Shown: piece after piece, positions 36,029 to 45,150 of the stretch
Layout: the number at the start of each line of letters is the position of its first letter
How positions within the stretch are numbered: position 1 is the stretch's first letter
From: Agarilytica sp045430305
GTDB lineage: Bacteria > Pseudomonadota > Gammaproteobacteria > Pseudomonadales > Cellvibrionaceae
Direction of reading: 5' to 3'
Length of the DNA stretch: 64,000 bases
Assembly: GCA_045430305.1 (NCBI GenBank)
Contig: JAILXW010000001.1
Coordinates: 992,001 to 1,056,000, forward strand
The notes under the pieces: generated by a model
What the model was told of the DNA's origin: nothing
The model's database searches: none
What the model saw: only the letters and a program-made list of their open reading frames with translations
Made by a program: the position numbers and the translations under genes

Positions 36029-36990
36029 TTGGCACCACCTAGTTGATTACTTGTATCAGCGATTTCGCTAACACGTTGGTACACCGACATGACTTTGTCA
36101 CTGTATTTTGGATCAGTCGCATAGCCCGCATTTTGCAATGCAAGCATATATCGCTGTGCGTCATGCGCGTTTGACTTGGCCGTTTGATAGCGCTCTGAAC
36201 CATTCACCAATTCAACATAATCTTTAAAACTTTGCGTTAAATTTTCGTAGACTTTAAAGGCTGCTTTTTCTTTTTGGAAAACCCCGCCTACAAACTCTAA
36301 GGTTTCTTGCCAAGCACTTGGCTCACGAGCTGGGCTATTGGCTTTTATGTTAAACAGGTTATGACTGCTACCACCCTTACCATCGTCAAGAATATGTTTT
36401 CCCCAGCCAGTTTCTAAAGCGCTTTGCGCGATCAGTAACAAATGATCGACACCAATCGCATCTGCGGCTTTTTTCGCAATGGGAATAAGCTCATCGACAA
36501 AACGCTTGGGATCACCATCGAAACCAGGACTTCTATCTTCAGCGCTATTGCTAACCGATCTAGACGTTGCCGGAAAGCTCTTTGAAATTTTTCTACTTGA
36601 AGAAACATCTTCAAACCCTTTTGAACCTTGGCTATTGCTCGATGCGCTAGGAGAGTCCGAATAATCTCTTTTCAGTTGTCGATACATGGCATCGGCAATA
36701 CCTAAGCCTCGACCGTGAGAGAGGCTAAGCGCTCGCTGCTGATCCAGCATATCGCGATAGAAGTTGCCTTCTTCGCTAGTAAAAGGGTTATCTTTTTCAA
36801 ATACTGCATTTGCTGCACGCATACTCTTCATCATCATATTGACAAAGAGCGACTCAAATTGCTGAGATACCTTTTTTAGTGCTTCATCACGTTCACCAAT
36901 ATTTTTAATACTCTGCAAACCTTGCAGATTGGTATACACATCGGTCTGCGTTGTGGCGTGATCAATAAAAGGCATGGCATCCATTTTCAT
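36025..36990 (-). CDS. flgJ: FlgJ, rod chaperone and peptidoglycan hydrolase
   Basis: FlgJ (321 residues) has an N-terminal rod-binding domain (FESLFVNMMMKSMRAANAVF, about 45-110), a Ser-rich linker (about 115-155) and a C-terminal glucosaminidase domain (LLIAQSALETGWGKHIL, HNLFNIKA). It opens the peptidoglycan for rod growth. The start (MKMDAMPFIDH) lies directly against the flgI stop; Met3 or Met6 are possible alternatives. Confidence 0.95.
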   Translation of the reverse strand: MKMDAMPFIDHATTQTDVYTNLQGLQSIKNIGERDEALKKVSQQFESLFVNMMMKSMRAANAVFEKDNPFTSEEGNFYRDMLDQQRALSLSHGRGLGIADAMYRQLKRDYSDSPSASSNSQGSKGFEDVSSSRKISKSFPATSRSVSNSAEDRSPGFDGDPKRFVDELIPIAKKAADAIGVDHLLLIAQSALETGWGKHILDDGKGGSSHNLFNIKANSPAREPSAWQETLEFVGGVFQKEKAAFKVYENLTQSFKDYVELVNGSERYQTAKSNAHDAQRYMLALQNAGYATDPKYSDKVMSVYQRVSEIADTSNQLGGAK

Positions 36991-38088
36991 CTAGATCACC
37001 ATAATCTCAGCTTTGAGGGCACCCGCTTGTTTGAGCGCTTCTAGTATCGCCATTAAGTCTCCCGGCGCAGCGCCAACTTCGTTTACCGCTTTCACAATAT
37101 CGTTGAGCGTCGGACCAGGAGAAAACTTAAACATTGGCCCCTGTTCTTCTGCGACGGTAACATCACTATCGGGAACAACAACCGTTTGCCCTTCACCTAG
37201 CGCATTGGGCTGACTTACAGAAACATCTTCTTTTACGGTAACAGTCATAGACCCATGGGTCACAGCAACAGGTTCGACGCGCACATGCTGCCCCACCACA
37301 ATGGTACCGGTGCGCGAATTGATAATAATCTTCGCTGCAGATTTACCAGGCTTGACTTGAATGTTTTCTAAAAGTGAAAGGTAATCGACCCGCTGCGATG
37401 GATTTTCTGGCGCTAGCACTGAGATGGACGTGGCATCTAAAGGTTGAGCGACGTTTGGCCCCATCATTTCATTAATACTTTGCGCCACACGTTTTGCCGT
37501 TGTGAAATCAGCCGTATGTAGATTAAAAACAATATTGTCTTTTCCGCCAAATGTAGTCGCCACTGCACGCTCGACCATCGCGCCATCAGGTATACGGCCA
37601 ACACTTGGTATATTCACAGTTACACGTGAACCATCTTTACCTTCAGCGCCGAAGCCCCCAACAATTAAATTGCCCTGAGCGATGGCGTAAACATTTCCAT
37701 CTAGCCCTTTCAGAGGGGTTAACAAGAGAGAGCCACCGCGTAAACTCTTTGAATTCGCAATTGATGAAACCGTAATGTCGATTTTTTGCCCCGGTTTGGC
37801 GAACGGCGGCAATTCTGCATGAACAGCAACAGCAGCAATATTCTTTACCTGAAAGTTCAAGCCATCTGGCATGGATATGCCAAAACTTTTCAGCATAGAT
37901 TTAAATGACTGCGCGGTAAATGTTGCCTGGTTGGTGTTATCACCAGTTCCATCTAGACCCACTACCAAGCCATAACCTACAAGCTGATTGACTCGCACGC
38001 CGTCTACAGACGTAATATCTTTAATTCTTTCAGCGCCAGCTAAGGGGCTTAAAAGAAACAATATAAGTGCGACATATTTAATTTTCAT
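36991..38088 (-). CDS. flgI: FlgI, P-ring protein
   Basis: This 365-residue periplasmic protein has a signal peptide (MKIKYVALILFLLSPLAGA) and the FlgI core (RIKDITSVDGVRVNQLVGYG, VVGLDGTGD) up to the C-terminal LKQAGALKAEIMVI. It forms the P ring in the peptidoglycan. Length and motifs are standard. It lies 38 bp after flgH. Confidence 0.97.
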   Translation of the reverse strand: MKIKYVALILFLLSPLAGAERIKDITSVDGVRVNQLVGYGLVVGLDGTGDNTNQATFTAQSFKSMLKSFGISMPDGLNFQVKNIAAVAVHAELPPFAKPGQKIDITVSSIANSKSLRGGSLLLTPLKGLDGNVYAIAQGNLIVGGFGAEGKDGSRVTVNIPSVGRIPDGAMVERAVATTFGGKDNIVFNLHTADFTTAKRVAQSINEMMGPNVAQPLDATSISVLAPENPSQRVDYLSLLENIQVKPGKSAAKIIINSRTGTIVVGQHVRVEPVAVTHGSMTVTVKEDVSVSQPNALGEGQTVVVPDSDVTVAEEQGPMFKFSPGPTLNDIVKAVNEVGAAPGDLMAILEALKQAGALKAEIMVI

Positions 38089-38126
38089 AATAATGTAATC
38101 AGTTTTACCCTTTTAATCAGGGGAAA

Positions 38127-38810
38127 TTAGAACGGCCAAATTGGGCTATTAAAAAATCGAGTTATCCAACCCATCTGTTGTGATTCTGCTAATTCACCTG
38201 TACCAGAATACGCGATTCTCGCATTGGCAATTTTGGTAGAAGAAAGTGAGTTATCTGGCGAAATATCTTCAGGTCGAACAAGACCACTAATGCGAATAAA
38301 TTCACTTCCGCGATTTAGGGTAATCCATTTTTCACCACGAACGACGAGCGTTCCATTCGGAAATACATCAGTGACCGTGACAGAAATACTACCCGACAAG
38401 CGATTACTTTGATCCGCATCGGCTTCACCAACAAACTCGCGATCGCCACCGAATGCACTATTTAGATTCAAGCCCCCCACCACATTTGGCGTTGTTCCCA
38501 ATATGGTTCCAAGTCCAGTTGGTGCAATACTGACATCACTTTCTTTGATGATTTCTATATTTGACGATTTACTAGACGACGTTCGCTCTTGTAGAACAAC
38601 CGTTAAAATATCGCCTATTTGAGCGGCTTTACCATCATCAAATAAACTCAATGCCACATTAGGCTGATACAAAGACCCATTAATTGCAGTATCTGCCTGC
38701 GGTTGTGTTTTTAACACTGGGGCATAGTATGGGTCATTCGGTTGTGCTGGTTGATGCAACACACAAGCCGACAAACTCCAAAACATTAATAAAACGACTG
38801 TAATTTTCAT
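38127..38810 (-). CDS. flgH: FlgH, L-ring lipoprotein
   Basis: FlgH (227 residues) forms the outer-membrane L ring. It has a lipoprotein signal with lipobox LSAC (Cys16) and the family motifs IGDILTVVLQERTSSSKSS, FPNGTLVVRGEKWITLNRG and the C-terminal GWITRFFNSPIWPF. It lies 17 bp after flgG. Confidence 0.97.
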   Translation of the reverse strand: MKITVVLLMFWSLSACVLHQPAQPNDPYYAPVLKTQPQADTAINGSLYQPNVALSLFDDGKAAQIGDILTVVLQERTSSSKSSNIEIIKESDVSIAPTGLGTILGTTPNVVGGLNLNSAFGGDREFVGEADADQSNRLSGSISVTVTDVFPNGTLVVRGEKWITLNRGSEFIRISGLVRPEDISPDNSLSSTKIANARIAYSGTGELAESQQMGWITRFFNSPIWPF

Positions 38811-38827
38811 AACGAACTCGATACAAA

Positions 38828-39613
38828 TTAAACGTTTTGCGACAAGAACTGCAGCATTTGATCTGCGGTTGACACAACTTTTGAATTCATCTCATAGGCA
38901 CGTTGGGTGGTAATCATATTTACCATTTCTTCCACGACATCGACGTTAGAATTTTCTAGCATGCCTTGATTAATTTGCCCTAAACCATTTTCACCCGGCA
39001 CGCCCGATATAGGGTTTCCACTCGCCCCAGTTTCAACAAATAGATTTCCGCCAATGGATTGCAAACCTGCAGGGTTAATAAAATCTACTGTCTGAATATT
39101 GCCTAGTATCTGGGGGTCTGGCTCGCCAGTGATAAAGGCGTTTACGATACCGTCTGTACCAATTGTGATATTGCGAACGTTTTCTGGAACCGTGATGTTA
39201 GGTTCTAACAAAAGACCACTGGCATTTACTATCTGCCCTTCCCCATTTAGGTGTAATTGCCCCGCACGGGTGTATGCAATATTTCCATCAGGTTGCTGTA
39301 TCTGAAGAAACCCTCGGCCATCAATGGCTACATCCAAGTTCTGATTAGTTACTTGAAGGCTTCCGGCAGTAAATTGTTTTTGCGTACCGACAACCCGTAC
39401 ACCAGTACCCAACTGCAAACCCGATGGTAATTGCGTTTCTTCTGTGGTTTGCGCACCCGGTTGACGTTGAATTTGATATAACAAATCTTCGAACACTGCA
39501 CGATCACGCTTGTAACCAACCGTTGAGGAATTCGCCAAGTTGTTGGAAATTGTTGTTAGTTGTGTGTCTTGCGCGGCAAGACCTGTTTTACTGACATAAA
39601 GTGCGGCGTGCAT
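38828..39613 (-). CDS. flgG: FlgG, distal rod protein
   Basis: FlgG (261 residues) has typical rod termini: ALYVSKTGLAAQDTQLTTIS, NNLANSSTVGYKRDR, and at the end LENSNVDVVEEMVNMITTQR followed by TADQMLQFLSQ. It forms the distal rod. Length is standard. It lies 53 bp after flgF. Confidence 0.97.
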   Translation of the reverse strand: MHAALYVSKTGLAAQDTQLTTISNNLANSSTVGYKRDRAVFEDLLYQIQRQPGAQTTEETQLPSGLQLGTGVRVVGTQKQFTAGSLQVTNQNLDVAIDGRGFLQIQQPDGNIAYTRAGQLHLNGEGQIVNASGLLLEPNITVPENVRNITIGTDGIVNAFITGEPDPQILGNIQTVDFINPAGLQSIGGNLFVETGASGNPISGVPGENGLGQINQGMLENSNVDVVEEMVNMITTQRAYEMNSKVVSTADQMLQFLSQNV

Positions 39614-39666
39614 AATTCACCTCTATTTTTTGATTTAAAACATCCATCACTAACGAAGACTAAACC

Positions 39667-40416
39667 TTAACCTTGCAAGGACAGTAAGCGTGATGATGCT
39701 TCAGAATTCTCTTTTGCTGTTTGCATTATTTTTACTTGCATTTCGTACTGACGAGACAAGCTTAAAATTCCGGTCAGCTCATTAACGGCATTGACGTTAC
39801 TGCCTTCTAAAAAACCCGAGACAATTCGAACTGAGGCATCTGCGGGAATTTCATCTTCGGCACCAAGTGCCCGAAATAAACCGTCAGGTGATTTTGCTAA
39901 GGTCTCAATTGGCGGATTCACCAGACGAATACGATCAATTTGTGCAATTGCTTCAGCATCTTCGCCAAGGGGTAATACCGAGATCGTGCCATCCAAACCA
40001 ATTTCGACTTTTTCGGCGGCTGGTATCGCTATTGGTCCACCGTTACCAAGTACAGGTAAGTTGCTACCTGTACGTAAAATACCAAGACTGTCGATGTGTA
40101 AAGACCCTGCTCGTGTATATGCTGCTTGGCCATCAGGCGCCTGCACCGCAATAAACCCGTCTTGCTGAATCGATATATCTAAGTCCCGTCCAGTTTCAAT
40201 AGATGGGCCATGCGAATGATCTGTAGAAGGACTTTCTGTCATTGCATAAGCACGTGTTGGTAAACCATCACCGTGGTATACCGGCATACTACGAGCCTGC
40301 GCGAGATCCGATTTGAAACCGGTGGTGTTGACGTTGGCCAAATTATTGGAGTGGGCAACTTGAGCCAACATATTGTTTTTGGCTCCGGTCATTGCCACGT
40401 ACAAAACTTTGTCCAT
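39667..40416 (-). CDS. flgF: FlgF, proximal rod protein
   Basis: FlgF (249 residues) has the rod signature LAQVAHSNNLANVNTTGFKS and the C-terminal GSNVNAVNELTGILSLSRQY. It is the first gene of a second rod/ring transcript (flgFGHIJKL), since a 236-bp gap with a perfect sigma-54 element separates it from flgE. Confidence 0.96.
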   Translation of the reverse strand: MDKVLYVAMTGAKNNMLAQVAHSNNLANVNTTGFKSDLAQARSMPVYHGDGLPTRAYAMTESPSTDHSHGPSIETGRDLDISIQQDGFIAVQAPDGQAAYTRAGSLHIDSLGILRTGSNLPVLGNGGPIAIPAAEKVEIGLDGTISVLPLGEDAEAIAQIDRIRLVNPPIETLAKSPDGLFRALGAEDEIPADASVRIVSGFLEGSNVNAVNELTGILSLSRQYEMQVKIMQTAKENSEASSRLLSLQG

Positions 40417-40463
40417 AACTACTCCGTCAAAAATTCATTAATTAATACAATTAAATGAACTTC

Positions 40464-40479
40464 AGCAAGATAAGTGCCA
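40464..40479 (-). promoter_or_regulatory. Sigma-54 promoter of flgF-flgL
   Basis: The minus strand reads TGGCACTTATCTTGCT, a full match to TGGCAC-N5-TTGCW. The predicted start is near 40453, 37 nt before flgF. No copy of the flagellar palindrome was found nearby. Confidence 0.85.
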
Positions 40480-40627
40480 AAAAACTGGAAACGTGATTTG
40501 AACGCGTATTTAACAGCGCGTTTCGAGATCAGAAAAACGTGAAAAAAATAGAAGAGAAAGAAGAAGAGAAAAACGGCCGCAGCACCAATAACGCGCTTTC
40601 GAAACAGGTAAAACCTGCACTTTCGGA

Positions 40628-40642
40628 GCACGCTAGGCGTGC
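40628..40642 (-). terminator. Possible hairpin after flgE
   Basis: GCACGC and GCGTGC pair over a 3-nt loop about 10 bp past the flgE stop. A T-rich tract follows only about 50 nt further on, so partial termination is all that can be suggested. Confidence 0.35.
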
Positions 40643-40652
40643 GGCCTCATGA

Positions 40653-43088
40653 TTAACGTAAGTTAATAATTGTTTGTGTTACAGCATCGGCAGTTTCAAT
40701 GGTTTTAGCACTTGCTTGGAAGTTACGTTGCGCCAAAATCAAGTTTACCAATTCAGCCGAGATATCGACATTCGATTCCTCTAACGCACCAGATTGAATG
40801 GTACCCAAGGCGCCGGTATCTGCAGCGGCAATTCTTGGTTCACCCGAGCGGAAATTTTCTACCCATGCGGTGTTGCCTGAAGGCTGTAAACCTTCTTGGT
40901 TTGGAAAGTCAGCGAGGGCGATTTGGCCGAGTACTTGCGACTCACCATTGGTAAATCGCGCGAAGATCACACCACTATCATCAATACTTAACCCCGAAAG
41001 TCGCCCTGTCGTATAACCATCTTGATCAACATCGTTCACTGAGAACTCTGAACCAAATTGCGTGGTACCCGCAAAATCCATCACGAAGTTCGAACTTGTG
41101 GGAGGCTCAGGAATTGGAACCGTACCACCTGCCAGAACATTTTGCGGACCTGCTGCTGAATTTGGTTGTCCGTCTTCATCCAGAGGAACCCAATTCGAAA
41201 TTAAAATGTCATCACTCAAACCTTCGTTAAGCGTACCGTCATCATTAAAATATAAATTATAGGTCGCTCGTGTTGGGTCAGTATTCGCGGGCGGAGGCAA
41301 AGTTGTATCGGGGTCACCTACGTCTGCGCCATCAATTTGTACATGCACCTGCCAGTGGTTTGGTGCAGATGTTGGATCTGTTGAATCGTAATCTTGCTTC
41401 ACAAAAAACTGTGTCATTACGTGCGAAATACCCAAACTATCGTATACCGTCATCGACGTTGCACTGTTGTATGTTGATTGATCTGCAGGGTCAAATTGAT
41501 TAATGACAATATCTGTAAAGTCAGCAGGGCTGATAGCCTGGAAAATGCCAGAAGGCGCTGGCAGCACAAGATCAAAGCCCTCATCAAAAACAATGTCGAT
41601 AACGCCACCAACAACTACAGAGTTATCTGTTGCTGTATCACTGGTTACCGCCACGCCGTCTGCGGCAGGATCTGTTTCGAGCGTTACAGCTGTCGCATCT
41701 GGGTCACCCACTACAGTCAATGTATCGCCATCATCAATACTGTCGATACTTATTTGTATGTCGTCACCACCTGCAGATACAAGTGTCACAACTGAAGTAC
41801 CTGTATCTAAAGATGCTGAAATTCCCGGTAAGGTGGTATTCGTTAAACTATTTATTTCTTGTTCTAACGCCGATAATGAATCGCCACTTAACTGAACGCC
41901 GTTAATCGTTACTCGCAAATTTCCATTTGAGCTGTTGAAATTTGAAAATGTTACAGTTGTTTCTGCAGTTGCAGTTATACCTTGAAGAGCATTCAAACCT
42001 GATGCTGTTTGAGATGCCGTATCACCTACCTCGGCATTGTAGGTAATAACGGTTCCGTCTGGATCTGTAATTTCAATTGCACCACCGGGGTAACCATTAG
42101 TGACCGCAGCAATACCAGACACCGATGTAGGCGTTGGCCCACTTAAACCCACTTGGGTGGCATTGGCAGATTGAGCTGATAATGTAATTGTAGAGTTTAA
42201 GCCTTCATCTACCGCCTGAAGTTCAAGCCCGAAGTTGCCACCGCCAAGATCAACAGCGTCTGCAACCACATCGATACTCGACTGACCGCCCCCGGGTGAA
42301 AATATTTGAGAGTTAATTGCACTGGCAAGAATTCGTAAATCGTTAAATGTTGAAACGGTAGAAGGTACGCCTGCTGCGGTATCTAAACTAATACTCACTG
42401 TGCCGATATTTGTACCCTGACCTGCTAAATCAATATCAAAATCCATTGACGTGGTACTGAAATCATTTGCCAACGGCAAAGTAAAAGTATTACCGGTTAG
42501 AGTTGTCGTCGTCGCATCTTGCAGCCCAACACGAGCGACAGCAATATCCACCCCTTCTGCTGTCAACTGCCTGCCATTCGTTTGCAGAACAGCTTCTGAC
42601 GCATCAAGGTTTAAGACTGACTCTACGAGCGTGGATCGACGCGGTTCAAGGTTGCTCGTTTGAATGCTCATATCACCAGGCACACCGGAAATATTTCCTT
42701 GAGCATCGGCCGGAAAACCTTGCAGGGTTGACCCGGTAGAATTCACGATAACCCCCTGATCATCTAAACCAAAGGCTCCCGCTCGACTGTAACTCACTTC
42801 TCCACCCTGGCTCAAGACAAAGAAACCGTTACCGTTGATCGCCAAATCTAAAGCTTTTTCGGTAAAGGCAACGTTACCCTGAGTGAACTGCTGGGTCACT
42901 TGCTGTACTTGAACACCACTACCAATGGCATTACTACCAGAACCTAAAACGGACGTCGCATAAACATCACCAAATTCCACGCGGGAGGATTTAAACCCCG
43001 TTGTCGATGCGTTGGCAATATTATTACCGGTTACATTTAGTTCTGTTGAAGCGGCACGAATGCCACTTAGCGCAGTATCAAAAGGCAT
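40653..43088 (-). CDS. flgE: FlgE, hook protein (long form)
   Basis: FlgE (811 residues) has the hook N-terminus (FDTALSGIRAASTELNVTGN, NIANASTTGFKSSRVEF) and C-terminus (GALEESNVDISAELVNLILA, QRNFQASAKTIETAD). The extra length compared with the usual 400-460 residues lies in the middle (about 190-500), with Asp/Thr/Val-rich segments. It forms the hook. It lies 28 bp after flgD in the flgBCDE operon. Confidence 0.96.
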   Translation of the reverse strand: MPFDTALSGIRAASTELNVTGNNIANASTTGFKSSRVEFGDVYATSVLGSGSNAIGSGVQVQQVTQQFTQGNVAFTEKALDLAINGNGFFVLSQGGEVSYSRAGAFGLDDQGVIVNSTGSTLQGFPADAQGNISGVPGDMSIQTSNLEPRRSTLVESVLNLDASEAVLQTNGRQLTAEGVDIAVARVGLQDATTTTLTGNTFTLPLANDFSTTSMDFDIDLAGQGTNIGTVSISLDTAAGVPSTVSTFNDLRILASAINSQIFSPGGGQSSIDVVADAVDLGGGNFGLELQAVDEGLNSTITLSAQSANATQVGLSGPTPTSVSGIAAVTNGYPGGAIEITDPDGTVITYNAEVGDTASQTASGLNALQGITATAETTVTFSNFNSSNGNLRVTINGVQLSGDSLSALEQEINSLTNTTLPGISASLDTGTSVVTLVSAGGDDIQISIDSIDDGDTLTVVGDPDATAVTLETDPAADGVAVTSDTATDNSVVVGGVIDIVFDEGFDLVLPAPSGIFQAISPADFTDIVINQFDPADQSTYNSATSMTVYDSLGISHVMTQFFVKQDYDSTDPTSAPNHWQVHVQIDGADVGDPDTTLPPPANTDPTRATYNLYFNDDGTLNEGLSDDILISNWVPLDEDGQPNSAAGPQNVLAGGTVPIPEPPTSSNFVMDFAGTTQFGSEFSVNDVDQDGYTTGRLSGLSIDDSGVIFARFTNGESQVLGQIALADFPNQEGLQPSGNTAWVENFRSGEPRIAAADTGALGTIQSGALEESNVDISAELVNLILAQRNFQASAKTIETADAVTQTIINLR

Positions 43089-43116
43089 AACTCTCTCCTA
43101 TTACTCTACTACAAGC

Positions 43117-43836
43117 TTATTCATTAAATTGTTTTACTTCGTTCAAACTAATCGCACCGACTCCGGCGAGATTTAGCACAAGCTGTCCGCTTGCGCCGAC
43201 AGTGACACTATTTACATTTGCGCTAAGCGCGGTACTAAGTTCTGTTGGTTTACCGTCTATTTCTGCAGTCACTTCAATACGGTAATTTCCTGCCGGCGCA
43301 CCATTTTGTTGGCTGCTTGACCAGTCCATTAAATCACCGTTGACTTCCATATTCATACCGTCCCAGCGCATAACTAATTCACCTGCTGGCTGGGTACCGA
43401 GACTGACTTGATCGACTAAGCCACCATTTTCGGTATATATATTCACTTTTACATCACCAGTGCTCACAGGCACATCAACGCTAGCGCTTACAACCTCTCC
43501 TGCTTCCAGTAAGGCACGATCGGTTGGTACCGTGACCGAGCGTCCAACTAAGGTGGACGCTTGTAAGGCTTGGTTTGCAACAAAGTTATTGGTGAATGTG
43601 TCGAAGTTATTATTCATTTTGTCGAGCGCTTCGACAGAACTGAATTGTGCGAGCTGTGCAATAAATTCCGTATTATCTTGCGGGCTGAGTGGGTCCTGAT
43701 TTTTCATTTGCGTAATCATCAGTTCCAGAAATGCACTTTGCCCTAATTCATTGTCTTGTTTTTCTTCCGTCTCTTGATTGCGGATAGAAAAATCCTGAAA
43801 TACGCTTGTGCTCGCTAAGTCATTTACTTCTGGCAT
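43117..43836 (-). CDS. flgD: FlgD, hook assembly scaffold
   Basis: FlgD (239 residues) caps the growing hook. It has the N-terminal export/cap motif FLELMITQMKNQDPLSPQDN, TEFIAQLAQFSSVE, and a C-terminal Ig-like part (VDQVSLGTQPAGELVMRWDG). Length is normal. It lies between flgC and flgE. Confidence 0.96.
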   Translation of the reverse strand: MPEVNDLASTSVFQDFSIRNQETEEKQDNELGQSAFLELMITQMKNQDPLSPQDNTEFIAQLAQFSSVEALDKMNNNFDTFTNNFVANQALQASTLVGRSVTVPTDRALLEAGEVVSASVDVPVSTGDVKVNIYTENGGLVDQVSLGTQPAGELVMRWDGMNMEVNGDLMDWSSSQQNGAPAGNYRIEVTAEIDGKPTELSTALSANVNSVTVGASGQLVLNLAGVGAISLNEVKQFNE

Positions 43837-43865
43837 TTTGGACTCCTCAGATCTCGGCCGCTTGC

Positions 43866-44291
43866 TTATTGACCCAACGTGAGAACACGTTGAACCATTT
43901 GCTTGGCTGAATTCATCATTTCGACATTCACTTGAAACGAGCGTGAAGCCGAAATCATATTCGTCATTTCTTCTACCACATTTACATTGGGGTAATACAC
44001 GTAGCCGTCTTCATCGGCTTTAGGATGGTGTGGCTCGTAACGTGGCTGCAGGGGCGCATCACTTTCTACGATACCGTCTACGGCTACGCCTGCGGACGCT
44101 GGCGACTGATAGCCTTCTGCAGTCATATTGTTATACATCGTAGAAAAAACAGGGTGTCGGCCTTTGTATACCTCGTCGGTACTTGAACTTGCAGTCTCAG
44201 CATTTGCGATGTTGCTTGCAGTCGTATTGAGGCGAACGCTTTGTGCATTCATTCCTGAACCGGCGATGTCAAAAATACTTGTGATACCCAT
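43866..44291 (-). CDS. flgC: FlgC, proximal rod protein
   Basis: FlgC (141 residues) has the rod start (IFDIAGSGMNAQSVRLNTTA, SNIANAETASSS) and the C-terminal PNVNVVEEMTNMISASRSFQ. Length and motifs are standard. It lies 42 bp after flgB. Confidence 0.97.
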   Translation of the reverse strand: MGITSIFDIAGSGMNAQSVRLNTTASNIANAETASSSTDEVYKGRHPVFSTMYNNMTAEGYQSPASAGVAVDGIVESDAPLQPRYEPHHPKADEDGYVYYPNVNVVEEMTNMISASRSFQVNVEMMNSAKQMVQRVLTLGQ

Positions 44292-44333
44292 AATTTTTCT
44301 CTCAATAAATGCTGTGTTTAGCGTTTATTTTTG

Positions 44334-44732
44334 TTATTCACCACGTATGGCTTTGGACAAACCTTTAAATTTGCTGTTCAACAGTTGGAACGCGACTTGA
44401 AATTCCATGTTGTTTTTCATGAACTCAGCGTGCTCCACGTTTTCCTCTACCGTATTACCGTCAATAGAAGGTTGTGTCGGTGCGCGGTATATATATTCAT
44501 GCTCTGGCCGTGCGCCGTTAGCGGAATTTACGTGCCCTGACTGAGAAGCTTGCATGCGGCCAGCCTTACCATTCATTTGAGACTGAAGTGCTGACTGGAA
44601 ATCAATATCGCGCGCTTTATAGCCCGGCGTATCTGCATTGGCGAGATTGCTCGAGAGCACGCCTGCACGCTCCACCCGAAGCTTTAGCGCTGCTTCATGT
44701 AATCCAAATGCTTTGTCAAAACTGATAGCCAT
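44334..44732 (-). CDS. flgB: FlgB, proximal rod protein
   Basis: FlgB (132 residues) has LRVERAGVLSSNLANADTPG, YKARDIDF, and the C-terminal ending LNSKFKGLSKAIRGE. It is the first gene of flgBCDE. A perfect sigma-54 element and a near-perfect palindrome lie upstream. Confidence 0.97.
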   Translation of the reverse strand: MAISFDKAFGLHEAALKLRVERAGVLSSNLANADTPGYKARDIDFQSALQSQMNGKAGRMQASQSGHVNSANGARPEHEYIYRAPTQPSIDGNTVEENVEHAEFMKNNMEFQVAFQLLNSKFKGLSKAIRGE

Positions 44733-44835
44733 ACTTTGATTCTTAAATTGTTTTATTTAATTCTCACGACCTGAAGTAGAGCAAAAGAATTAAGTGTTAA
44801 TAAATTTCTACATACAAACGCTTTGGATAAACAAC

Positions 44836-44851
44836 AGCAAAGCCTGTGCCA
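44836..44851 (-). promoter_or_regulatory. Sigma-54 promoter of flgBCDE
   Basis: The minus strand reads TGGCACAGGCTTTGCT, a full match to the consensus and identical in 15 of 16 bases to the element upstream of flgA. The predicted start is near 44825. Confidence 0.88.
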
Positions 44852-44935
44852 AAGACCAAAAAACCACTCAAGCTATTGTTTTATATAAACTTTTCATAAT
44901 ATGGCTTTTGGTGATTGGCACGAAGCGACAAAATA

Positions 44936-44953
44936 GCGGCATGGGCTTGCCGC
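44936..44953. promoter_or_regulatory. Flagellar palindrome upstream of flgB
   Basis: GCGGCAT-GGGC-TTGCCGC has one mismatch in the arms and lies about 110-130 bp upstream of the predicted flgB start, a typical enhancer distance. Confidence 0.65.
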
Positions 44954-45150
44954 AGATAAGGAAAGAGAAAGGTGAATCAATGGCGAGCCAGAAGGACAGG
45001 AATCTGAATAGGACGGTTTAATTACGGAAATTATACTCACGCAAAGGGCTGTGAGCGATACGGATCACGGTCATCGTCTATTACAACAAAGGGCCGAGGG
45101 TAACGAAAGGAATGAAAGACGACGACGCTAGTAAAATCAACCTTATACAG

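Larger units (their letters stand above)
44733..45150. other. flgB-cheR intergenic region
   Basis: No gene is convincing here. The region holds the flgB sigma-54 element (44836-44851) and palindrome (44936-44953). The part 45000-45150 shows nothing that I can identify. Confidence 0.65.

Noticed and set aside
44916..44930. Plus-strand sigma-54-like TGGCACG sequence near flgB
   Set aside because: The -12 half has GACA in place of TTGC, and no plus-strand gene follows.
44794..45021. 75-codon plus-strand frame between flgB and cheR
   Set aside because: It runs through the flgB promoter and palindrome, lacks a ribosome site and has no recognisable features.
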